From assembly GCA_038243635.1 (NCBI GenBank), contig JBBSQW010000002.1, positions 124,001-188,000 of the forward strand: a stretch of DNA of 64,000 bases, given 5' to 3'. The notes under the pieces were generated by a model, which was not told where the DNA came from, searched no databases, and saw nothing but the letters and a program-made list of their open reading frames with translations. This stretch comes from Pseudopedobacter sp038243635. Its GTDB lineage: Bacteria; Bacteroidota; Bacteroidia; Sphingobacteriales; Sphingobacteriaceae. Position numbers and translations under genes: made by a program. Below are positions 52,395 through 59,615 of this stretch, piece after piece; the first letter of the stretch is position 1, and the number at the start of each line of letters is the position of its first letter.

Positions 52395-53402
52395 ATGGAA
52401 ATTTATAATAATCATAAACGCTTATTTATAGCTGCAACATTAATGTTTCTTGCATTAACATTGTACGCAGCCTTGATTCCGGCGTATAGGGCGCAGGAAG
52501 ATAACGCACCGCTGCCTAATAGCAAACCGTTAACAGAGCAAGAAGCTTTAGGCAAAGCAATCTTTGTAAAAGAAGGTTGTATTGCTTGTCATACCCAGCA
52601 AGTGCGTAATGTAGAGATGGATAAAGTTTGGGGAGACCGCCCAAGCGTAGCTTCAGATTATGCTAGAAATACAAGACCAGATATTTGGAGAAATACGGCT
52701 AACCTTTTAGGTTCTGAGCGTACCGGTCCAGATTTAACAAATATTGGAAAGCGTCAGCCCGGCAAAGAATGGCACTTGATACACCTTTATAGTCCACGTT
52801 CTGTAGTTGGGCAGTCCATTATGCCGGCTTATCCTTGGCTTTTTGAAATTAAGGAAAGTGCTGCTGCCGCTGATGTAACCGTTCAGGTTCCGGAAGATTA
52901 TAGAAAAGGTATTAAAGGAGATATTGTTGCCACGGAAGATGCTTTAAATTTAGTGGCTTACCTGCAATCGTTAAAGCAAGTAAGTTTACCTGATGGCAAA
53001 CCAGTACCAAAGTTTTTATACCCTAGACAAGTAACCCCTAGTTTGGGCGGAGTGGGCAGCCAAGAAGAACCTGCAATGGATGGCGCTAGTTTATATGCCG
53101 CAAACTGCCAAAGTTGTCACCAAGCAAATGGCGAAGGTTTACCAGGCGCTTTCCCTCCATTAAAAGGAAGTACAATTGTGCAAAATGAAGATCCTACAAC
53201 CTTTGTTACTGTAATTATGAAAGGTTATAACGGAAGAGCGAAAGAAGGGTTCGCAGAAATGCCACCAATTGGAACCAATAATAACTTAACACCAGAAGAA
53301 GTTACGGCGATTATGAATCACGAACGTACAAGTTGGGGAAATGGCGCCAAAAAAGTTTCAGTTGATGAAGTAAAAGCAATTTTAGAACAAATTGGGAAAT
53401 AA
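52395..53402 (+). CDS. CcoO/CcoP-like dihaem cytochrome c fusion subunit
   Basis: A 335-residue membrane-anchored cytochrome c. A single N-terminal helix (LFIAATLMFLALTLYAALIP) is followed by a CcoO-type domain with haem motif C62-IA-C65-H66 and axial Met in SIMPAYPWLFE. A second class I cytochrome c domain has C238-QS-C241-H242 and axial Met in FAEMPPIG. It thus joins CcoO to a one-haem CcoP-like domain in one chain. This differs from the usual separate CcoO and dihaem CcoP. It passes electrons from the bc1 complex or a soluble cytochrome to CcoN. Six bases separate it from ccoN. Confidence 0.92.
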   Translation: MEIYNNHKRLFIAATLMFLALTLYAALIPAYRAQEDNAPLPNSKPLTEQEALGKAIFVKEGCIACHTQQVRNVEMDKVWGDRPSVASDYARNTRPDIWRNTANLLGSERTGPDLTNIGKRQPGKEWHLIHLYSPRSVVGQSIMPAYPWLFEIKESAAAADVTVQVPEDYRKGIKGDIVATEDALNLVAYLQSLKQVSLPDGKPVPKFLYPRQVTPSLGGVGSQEEPAMDGASLYAANCQSCHQANGEGLPGAFPPLKGSTIVQNEDPTTFVTVIMKGYNGRAKEGFAEMPPIGTNNNLTPEEVTAIMNHERTSWGNGAKKVSVDEVKAILEQIGK

Positions 53403-53686
53403 TGGATAAGATTAAAAAATATAAGAGTTTCTTATTAACCTTAGCGTTGGTTTTAGTAGCCAACGTTGGCACATTTGCTTGTGAAGCGTGTAATCAAAAC
53501 CAGCCCAAAATTTTAAGAAATATTACTCACGGAAGCGGTCCGCAAAGTAACTGGGATTATTTTGTAGTGATTTCAATGGTGCTTATCACGGTTTATACTT
53601 TATATGCTACCATCCGCTGTTTTGTAACTCGCAAAACGGAAAATAAATATAACGACATTAAGAATACAATTTTAACACCACAATAA
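53402..53686 (+). CDS. Small CxxC membrane protein of the oxidase operon
   Basis: A 94-residue protein. A signal-type N-terminus (FLLTLALVLVANVGTFA) leads to CEACNQNQPK, a CxxC pair at the start of the mature part, then a second helix (YFVVISMVLITVYTLYATI) and a charged tail. The CxxC lies on the outer side of the membrane and could bind metal (for example copper for the oxidase) or a disulfide; this is inference. The start codon overlaps the previous stop by one base (TAATG). No family recognised. Confidence 0.78.
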   Translation: MDKIKKYKSFLLTLALVLVANVGTFACEACNQNQPKILRNITHGSGPQSNWDYFVVISMVLITVYTLYATIRCFVTRKTENKYNDIKNTILTPQ

Positions 53687-54096
53687 TGAAAAGTAAAAGC
53701 GAAGTAACTTTATTTATTGACGATGAATTACAGCCAGTAGGAGTTTTTCCAACGCCAGTTTCATTTGACTTGGATACCACTAAACTACCAGACGGCCAGC
53801 ACATTCTTAAAATTGTTAGTAAAGACCAAAAAGGCAAAGAGGGAATTAAGAAGATTCCGTTTATTGTTAGAAATGGGCCAGCAATAGCAATAGAGGGTTT
53901 GAAAAAAGACGAAGTTGTTGACGGTATTGTGCCCTTGATGATTAACTCTTACGGTGAAGGAGATCAAACATCTTTTGTGTTACACGGTAGCGAGACACCA
54001 CGAAGTATCCCAATTTGGATCATCATTCTTTTAATTTTGTTCGTAGGTTGGGCTGCGTTTTTTACGATTACTTCTGATACAATTTCATTGTTTTAA
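53686..54096 (+). CDS. Ig-like, C-terminally anchored protein of the oxidase operon
   Basis: A 136-residue protein. Residues ~1-105 form a beta-sandwich pattern (VTLFIDDELQPVGVFPTPVS; LPDGQHILKIVSKDQKG), resembling the Ig-like fold of some carbohydrate- or protein-binding modules. A C-terminal membrane helix follows (IPIWIIILLILFVGWAAFF). It overlaps the previous stop by one base (TAATG) and is clearly cotranscribed. It is probably an assembly or structural component of the oxidase complex specific to this phylum. No catalytic residues seen. Confidence 0.75.
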   Translation: MKSKSEVTLFIDDELQPVGVFPTPVSFDLDTTKLPDGQHILKIVSKDQKGKEGIKKIPFIVRNGPAIAIEGLKKDEVVDGIVPLMINSYGEGDQTSFVLHGSETPRSIPIWIIILLILFVGWAAFFTITSDTISLF

Positions 54097-54118
54097 AGAA
54101 GGTCAAGGATTTTGTGAT

Positions 54119-54502
54119 ATGAGAGATATTGAGGGATTAGAGGAGATTAAGATTTTTGTAGACGATTTTTATCAGAAAGTTAGGGAAGATGATTACATAG
54201 GGCCAATTTTCATGAACGCTATTGCCGATTGGGATCCGCATCTTAAGCAAATGTATGCATTCTGGAATGCTGCTTTATTTGGAATACCTGGGTTTAAAGG
54301 TAATCCTTTCGCTAAACACGCACCCTTAGGTATCGTACCTGCACATTTTGATAGGTGGCTAGTGCTTTTTAACGAAACCATAGATGGAAGTTTTGAAGGC
54401 GAAATGGCAGAAGATGCGAAAAACAGAGCCCAATTAATGGCCACCATGTTTATGAAAAGATTAGCGACATTAGATGGTGATAATAAAAAAGTTGTTTACT
54501 AA
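54119..54502 (+). CDS. Group III truncated haemoglobin, first copy
   Basis: A 127-residue truncated globin of group III. The pattern matches the group: FVDDFYQKVREDDYIGPIF (helices A-B with B10 Tyr), KQMYAFWNAALFG (helix E, Trp), HAPLGIVPAHFDRWLVLFNETID (CD-F region with proximal His in AHFDRW). The C-terminus (residues ~95-127) is a helix GH. Group III globins bind O2 or NO, and some help protect against NO or deliver oxygen to oxidases. It follows 22 bases after the Ig-like gene. Confidence 0.9.
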   Translation: MRDIEGLEEIKIFVDDFYQKVREDDYIGPIFMNAIADWDPHLKQMYAFWNAALFGIPGFKGNPFAKHAPLGIVPAHFDRWLVLFNETIDGSFEGEMAEDAKNRAQLMATMFMKRLATLDGDNKKVVY

Positions 54503-54504
54503 TT

Positions 54505-54894
54505 ATGGCTGATTTGGGAACAGATAACAAGCAAGATATTGCTACCGTCGCCGATATTGAAAAGTTAGTTTATACATTTTACGATAAAGTGCGAGCAGAT
54601 GAGGCTTTATTTGCAGTGTTTAATCCTATAATAAAAGACAATTGGCCAGCACATTTAGCGAAAATGGTGAGTTTTTGGTCGACACTTTTGCTGTATACGC
54701 GAGAATATAAAAGTGATCCGTTAACAAGTCACATGCCTTTACCCTTAACCAAACAACATTTTGAAACGTGGTTAGCGTTATTTACAGAGACCTTGGATGA
54801 ATTGTTTGAAGGGGAGATAGCCGAAAATGCTAAGAAGCGGGCATTTAGCATTGCTAGAATAATGAAAGCGGTGAAGAATATAGATGTGAAGTAA
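54505..54894 (+). CDS. Group III truncated haemoglobin, second copy
   Basis: A 129-residue truncated globin, clearly related to the preceding one but divergent: VYTFYDKVRADEALFAVF, KMVSFWSTLLLY, HMPLPLTKQHFETWLALFTETL, with the proximal His in HFETWL and the same length. It starts two bases after the first globin's stop. Two tandem copies with different residues around the haem suggest old duplication with specialised roles, for example different ligand affinities. A 107-bp gap follows, so the haemerythrin gene may have its own promoter. Confidence 0.9.
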   Translation: MADLGTDNKQDIATVADIEKLVYTFYDKVRADEALFAVFNPIIKDNWPAHLAKMVSFWSTLLLYTREYKSDPLTSHMPLPLTKQHFETWLALFTETLDELFEGEIAENAKKRAFSIARIMKAVKNIDVK

Positions 54895-55001
54895 GCGCTC
54901 CACATTAGTTGTTCGATTGCTCTTGTTTTGTCTTATTGCCATCTATGTGACCAATGTCAATTTTTTATTATTTTAAAAATTCGAGCTCCTAAATTTATGT
55001 A

Positions 55002-55478
55002 ATGGCTATCAAAAATAATTCGTACATCGCAAGGCTATCTCAAGACCATCATCTTGAGTCTCGTTTTTGCAGTAGAATTGAGAAAGGAGTTGAATTAGAC
55101 ATTTCTTTGGATCGGATAGGGAGTTACGTTAGTTTTTTTTGGGAACAACATTTAGAAAAGCACTTTATGGAAGAAGAAGGGCTTTTATTTAAAAACATTG
55201 ACGATGTTTTTTGCACAAAAGGAAAGCAAGACCACATCTCCATAATTTCAGAAATTGATAATATCGTTTCTGGAGAGTATGTAGGAAAGCATGATTATCT
55301 ACACTTAGTTTTGTCCATTAATCAGCATATTAAGTTCGAAGAAAGAGTCCTATTTCCTCATTTAGAACTCTTATTGCCAGAAGAGGAACTTCAGCACATC
55401 CAAAAGTGTTTATCTCAATCGCATGTCGCAAGTTTTGAGGACGACTTTAGTGATCAATTCTGGCTTAGTAACTCCTAA
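55002..55478 (+). CDS. Haemerythrin-domain protein
   Basis: A 158-residue four-helix protein with the haemerythrin pattern of metal ligands: RLSQDHHLESR, EQHLEKHFMEEEG, DHISI and HIKFEERVLFPHLE. The family binds a di-iron centre; the YtfE/RIC members repair Fe-S clusters damaged by NO or oxidation. No signal peptide, so cytoplasmic. It fits the globin-oxidase neighbourhood. The 107-bp upstream gap contains no convincing -7 box (TAAATTTA near 54990 has one mismatch). Confidence 0.85.
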   Translation: MAIKNNSYIARLSQDHHLESRFCSRIEKGVELDISLDRIGSYVSFFWEQHLEKHFMEEEGLLFKNIDDVFCTKGKQDHISIISEIDNIVSGEYVGKHDYLHLVLSINQHIKFEERVLFPHLELLLPEEELQHIQKCLSQSHVASFEDDFSDQFWLSNS

Positions 55479-55482
55479 TAAT

Positions 55483-55797
55483 TTGGATAACATCTCATTT
55501 GAAATAATTTACGATGGTGAATCTCATCAAATTACTACCCGCCCAAATGAGTATGCAAACTTAATGATGCTAATTTACGATCAGTTTGCAGATGAAGAAT
55601 TTGGAGATTGCCGAGGAATGGGAAAATGCGGTACTTGTATGGTCGAGGTATTAAATGCGAGCGAAGAGTTGGCAAGTTTCGATAGGAATGAAGCCACAAC
55701 GCTAGCCAAAATGAATATAGATCAACAGAATATTCGGTTATCTTGCCAATTGATGATTGATGATAAGCTGAATGGATTAAAGATTAGGGTCTTATAA
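55483..55797 (+). CDS. 2Fe-2S ferredoxin
   Basis: A ~104-residue plant-type 2Fe-2S ferredoxin. The cluster ligands are CRGMGKCGTCMVEV (C-x5-C-x2-C) and LSCQL further on. The start is placed at TTG 55483 (DNISFEIIYDGESHQ), five bases after the haemerythrin stop; ATG 55423 would overlap that gene by 56 bases and add sequence unlike the family. It probably supplies electrons to an oxidoreductase, possibly for the globin or haemerythrin system; the reductase is not encoded nearby. Confidence 0.85.
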   Translation: MDNISFEIIYDGESHQITTRPNEYANLMMLIYDQFADEEFGDCRGMGKCGTCMVEVLNASEELASFDRNEATTLAKMNIDQQNIRLSCQLMIDDKLNGLKIRVL

Positions 55798-55925
55798 AAG
55801 CTTAAACTTAAATGTGCCAATGCTTTCACGACGCTAAAGTGTAATTTGCTAGAATTAATCCGCGATAAATAATCTAATAACCCAACCAACAAAACAAATA
55901 AAGCCAAACTATTTTTTTACAAGTT

Positions 55926-55945
55926 TGATACGTTTTGACGTATCA
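55926..55945. promoter_or_regulatory. Palindrome TGATACG-N6-CGTATCA, candidate operator
   Basis: A perfect 7-bp inverted repeat, 66 bases before the lipoprotein gene at 56012 and in the gap after the ferredoxin. Possible operator; no regulator known. Confidence 0.35.
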
Positions 55946-56011
55946 GTTTAAATCCACTTTACGTACGGGTTATTTAAAGAACGGAACTATTTTAAACTAA
56001 ACATAAATTTT

Positions 56012-56434
56012 ATGAAAAATTTTAAATCTTTTGGTCTGTTATTATTTATTTCGATAAGTATAATGGGTTGTAGTAAAGAAGACGCAGAATTCAAAGATTT
56101 TAGTGATTTAGGAAAACAACTATCCGGGGACTGGATTGAGATAAGCCCCTATCCTGATTATCATTCTTTAATTTTTTTGAAGGAATCTGTTCAGTTTAGT
56201 TCTCAAGATGGAACAGAGAAAATAGATTATGTTGTGTTTTCTCCTGATTCAATCAGATGTCAGCGAATTTTGAACGGTGTTTCAGTAACCACTAAACACC
56301 AGTTTATGTTCGATAAAAAAGACAATACCTTACTGTTGAAAAACTTTATAGCTGGTGTTGAAGCGTATCCGGGGGTATATTCTGGCGATGTGCGCCATTT
56401 TCACAACATAACTTTTCAAAGACCACTGAAATAA
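56012..56434 (+). CDS. Small lipoprotein, hypothetical
   Basis: A 140-residue lipoprotein: the signal sequence ends SISIMGC (Cys20). The mature part is beta-rich and acidic at first (KEDAEFKDFSDLGKQL) and later contains GDWIEISPYPDYHSL and FIAGVEAYPGVY. It resembles lipocalin-like small lipoproteins only in general character; no family is recognised. It and the next gene (63 bp apart) are both lipoproteins and may be transcribed together. Confidence 0.72.
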   Translation: MKNFKSFGLLLFISISIMGCSKEDAEFKDFSDLGKQLSGDWIEISPYPDYHSLIFLKESVQFSSQDGTEKIDYVVFSPDSIRCQRILNGVSVTTKHQFMFDKKDNTLLLKNFIAGVEAYPGVYSGDVRHFHNITFQRPLK

Positions 56435-56497
56435 TAGAGTTGTAAGCAATTTTAACAATAAAAAATCGATTTCAACCTTTTACGTTGAAACATTATT

Positions 56498-56965
56498 ATG
56501 AAAAAAGCACTTTTATTAATTTTTATTTTCGGAACTTTTATATCCTGCAAAAAAGACAATTCCAGAATCGTAATAGACGATAAGAATTTTTTAATTTTTG
56601 GTCATTTTTATGGGGAATGTTTAGAAGAAGGTTGTGTAGAAACTTACAAATTGACTGACAAAAAAATATTTGAAGATACAATTGATGATTATTCAGGAAA
56701 GAATTTAAATTTCGTAGAATTAAATAAAGATAAATTTGAAAGAGTAAATGATTTAATTGACTTCTTTCCAAACGAACTTCTTAATACGAATGAAACTGTT
56801 TTTGGTTGTCCGGATTGTGCTGATGGAGGAGGACTTTTTATTCAATACTCAGAAAATGGAAGATTAAAGACCTGGAGGATTGACCAAGATAAAGAAAATG
56901 TCCCAAGTTATCTATATAATTTTATTGACAAAGTAAACGAGAAAATCATGTTAATAAACAAATAA
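56498..56965 (+). CDS. Small lipoprotein with a cysteine-rich segment, hypothetical
   Basis: A 155-residue lipoprotein: signal MKKALLLIFIFGTFISC (Cys17). The mature chain contains two pairs of cysteines, GECLEEGCVE and VFGCPDCADGGG. These could form disulfides or a metal site outside the membrane. The sequence is lower in GC and richer in Lys/Asp than its neighbours. No family recognised. It ends ~245 bp before gyrB's 3' end. Confidence 0.7.
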   Translation: MKKALLLIFIFGTFISCKKDNSRIVIDDKNFLIFGHFYGECLEEGCVETYKLTDKKIFEDTIDDYSGKNLNFVELNKDKFERVNDLIDFFPNELLNTNETVFGCPDCADGGGLFIQYSENGRLKTWRIDQDKENVPSYLYNFIDKVNEKIMLINK

Positions 56966-57158
56966 AAACTGCTTACAACAGCAAATTTGCGCAAAAATGG
57001 CTGACGGTTGTTCACGTCAATTCATCAGCTATTTACTTAATTTAGTGCGGTGTAACACACTGGTTCTGCAAGCAATGCCATTTATGCACAAATTAGCAAA
57101 ACGATAGATGGTTTTAATCTAGCCTAAAAGAGGCTAATACCCGAAAATAAGTTACAAA

Positions 57159-57188
57159 AAAAAGCCAATGTATCTCAACATTGGCTTT
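57159..57188 (-). terminator. Rho-independent terminator after gyrB
   Basis: On the minus strand AAAGCCAATGT / ACATTGGCTTT (perfect 11 bp, 6-nt loop) followed by a T run, ~20 bases past the gyrB stop. Confidence 0.88.
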
Positions 57189-57208
57189 CAACTATAAATT
57201 AAAAAGAT

Positions 57209-59167
57209 CTAAGCGTCAATCTTTGCGTATTTCGCATTTTTCTCAATAAATTCTCTACGTGGTGCAACTTCATCACCCATTAAAATAGAGAAAATATGAT
57301 CAGCTTCTACGGCGTTCTCAATAGTTACCTGCTTTAAAGTTCTGGTAGCAGGGTTTAGGGTAGTTTCCCATAACTGTTCTGCATTCATCTCTCCCAAACC
57401 TTTATAACGTTGTATGTGTACGCTCTCTTCCTTACCTGCACCTTTTAAACGTTGTACTGCAACATCGCGTTGCGCATCGTTCCAGCAATATTCAAATTCT
57501 CTTCCTTTTTTAACTTGGTATAAAGGCGGAGCGGCAATGTAAATATTTCCATATTCAATCAGCTTTTTCATGTAACGGAAAAAGAAAGTTAAAATCAGGG
57601 TAGTAATGTGGGAACCGTCAATGTCCGCATCCGTCATGATGATGACTTTGTGGTACCTCAACTTATCTAAATTTAAAGCCTTGTCATCTTCAACAGTTCC
57701 AATACTTACACCTAAAGCAGTGAATATGTTCTTGATCTCGTCGTTTTCGTAAATCTTATGCTCCATTGCTTTTTCCACGTTCAGGATTTTACCTTTTAAA
57801 GGTAAAATCGCTTGGAAATCACGGTCACGACCTTGTTTTGCAGTTCCACCCGCCGAATCTCCCTCGACTAAGTATAACTCACAAACCAAAGGATCTTTAT
57901 TGGCGCAATCGGCAAGTTTTCCAGGTAGACCTGAACCGCCCATCACGTTTTTACGCTGAACCATCTCTCTGGCCTTACGGGCAGCAGCTCTAGCGGTTGC
58001 AGCTAAAATAACCTTGTTTACAATAAGCTTAGCTTCTCTTGGGTTTTCTTCTAAGAAGTTACCCAAAGCCTCACCAACTGCAATATCAACAGCTCCAGTT
58101 ACCTCATTGTTACCTAACTTTGTTTTGGTTTGTCCTTCAAACTGTGGCTCTTGTACTTTTACAGAAATAACAGCCGTTAAGCCTTCTCTAAAGTCATCTC
58201 CAGTAATCTCAATCTTTAGGTTTTTAGTTAAACCAGACTTATCTGCGTAAGATTTTAAAGTACGCGTTAAACCACGTCTAAAACCGGCAATGTGTGTACC
58301 GCCCTCATGCGTATTGATATTATTTACGTAAGAATGTACGTTTTCGCTGTATGAGTTGTTATAAATGAAAGCAAGTTCAACGGGAATTCCGTTTTTCTCT
58401 CCTTCGATATAAATCGCTTCGGGGATTAAAGCAGTACGAGTTTCATCCAAATACCTAACAAACTCTTTTAACCCACCTTCGCTATGGAAAGACTCTGTTA
58501 AGAAAGAACCATCGTCCGTAACCTCACGTTCATCCGTTAAGGTCAGTTTAATACCTTTATTTAAGAATGCAAGCTCTCTTAACCTACTTGCTATGATGTC
58601 AAACTTATATTCAACCGTCTGCGTGAAAATAGAATCATCCGGCGTAAAGGTTACAATAGTACCAGTGTCATCCGCAGTTCCAGTTTCTTTAACAGAGTAT
58701 AGGGGTTTACCGCAAGAATACTCTTGCATAAATATTTTACCGTCTCTGTGTATTTCTGCACTTAAGTGTATCGAAAGTGCGTTAACGCAACTTACCCCAA
58801 CACCGTGTAAACCACCAGAAACTTTGTAAGTATCTTTATCAAATTTACCACCTGCGTGTAAAACAGTCATTACGACTTCTAGCGCAGATCGTTTTTCTTT
58901 GGTGTGCATTGCAGTAGGAATACCACGTCCATTATCCGCTACACGGATAGAGTTGTCTTTTAAAATGGTGACAAAAATATCGCTACAGTAACCTGCTAAG
59001 GCTTCATCAATAGAGTTATCTACAACTTCATAAACCAAGTGGTGCAAGCCTTTTACGCCTGTATCACCAATATACATCGCCGGACGTTTTCGAACGGCTT
59101 CTAAACCTTCTAAAACCTGAATATTATCGGCCGAATAATGTGATTTGTCTTCCTTTTCTTCGCTCAT
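57209..59167 (-). CDS. gyrB: DNA gyrase subunit B
   Basis: A 652-residue GyrB, the ATPase subunit of DNA gyrase. The GHKL ATP-binding site is seen in VDNSIDEALAG and RVADNGRGIPT, with GGLHGVGVSCVNALS and the QTKTKLGN region. The TOPRIM domain has YLVEGDSAGGTAKQGRDR and MTDADIDGSHI. The C-terminal part carries RYKGLGEMNAEQLW and DEVAPRREFIEKNA. Length is typical for Bacteroidota GyrB (no 170-residue insert of E. coli). Start ATG 59167. It is the most reliable phylogenetic marker in the window. Confidence 0.97.
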   Translation of the reverse strand: MSEEKEDKSHYSADNIQVLEGLEAVRKRPAMYIGDTGVKGLHHLVYEVVDNSIDEALAGYCSDIFVTILKDNSIRVADNGRGIPTAMHTKEKRSALEVVMTVLHAGGKFDKDTYKVSGGLHGVGVSCVNALSIHLSAEIHRDGKIFMQEYSCGKPLYSVKETGTADDTGTIVTFTPDDSIFTQTVEYKFDIIASRLRELAFLNKGIKLTLTDEREVTDDGSFLTESFHSEGGLKEFVRYLDETRTALIPEAIYIEGEKNGIPVELAFIYNNSYSENVHSYVNNINTHEGGTHIAGFRRGLTRTLKSYADKSGLTKNLKIEITGDDFREGLTAVISVKVQEPQFEGQTKTKLGNNEVTGAVDIAVGEALGNFLEENPREAKLIVNKVILAATARAAARKAREMVQRKNVMGGSGLPGKLADCANKDPLVCELYLVEGDSAGGTAKQGRDRDFQAILPLKGKILNVEKAMEHKIYENDEIKNIFTALGVSIGTVEDDKALNLDKLRYHKVIIMTDADIDGSHITTLILTFFFRYMKKLIEYGNIYIAAPPLYQVKKGREFEYCWNDAQRDVAVQRLKGAGKEESVHIQRYKGLGEMNAEQLWETTLNPATRTLKQVTIENAVEADHIFSILMGDEVAPRREFIEKNAKYAKIDA

Positions 59168-59615
59168 TATATATTTAAATCAATACCCGTAAAAATACGC
59201 TTTATGCTTGGTAATCCGAAACGGTGTGGATAATTTGTATAGTGTTGGAAATCTCCTGATTATCTACCCACCGCTCATGCTTTGTTTTTGTACATCGTTA
59301 CTTAAATATGGTTAAGATAATGATACGCCTACATGTTAAGTGAAGATTATTTTTTTACAGATTTCTCTTCATGAGATATTTGATTTTTTGCTTTACTACG
59401 CTTATCTATTGAAAAGACTTTCAGGAGATGGTTTTTTTTGGAATGTAAAGATTTGAGCTATTGTAAATTATAATTCTGTTTTAAGGTGATCATCTTTAAA
59501 AAAGACATTAATTACTCAGGGAAGAATTATTGTAACCTCATAAACTTACCTACGTATAAAAACACGTGTATCTCACAAAGAGAAAACTAAAACGGAAAGC
59601 TGCAGACCATTAAAA
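59168..59615. other. 448-bp gap between divergent gyrB and the FG-GAP lipoprotein gene
   Basis: AT-rich; it should contain promoters for both neighbours. No gene, RNA or repeat is visible. No TAnnTTTG box was found in a good position on either strand. Confidence 0.4.

Noticed and set aside
56966..57060. Integron attC-like site suggested by CAGCAAATTTGCGC and nearby GTGTAACACAC
   Set aside because: No convincing paired R'/R'' boxes and no integrase or cassette array.
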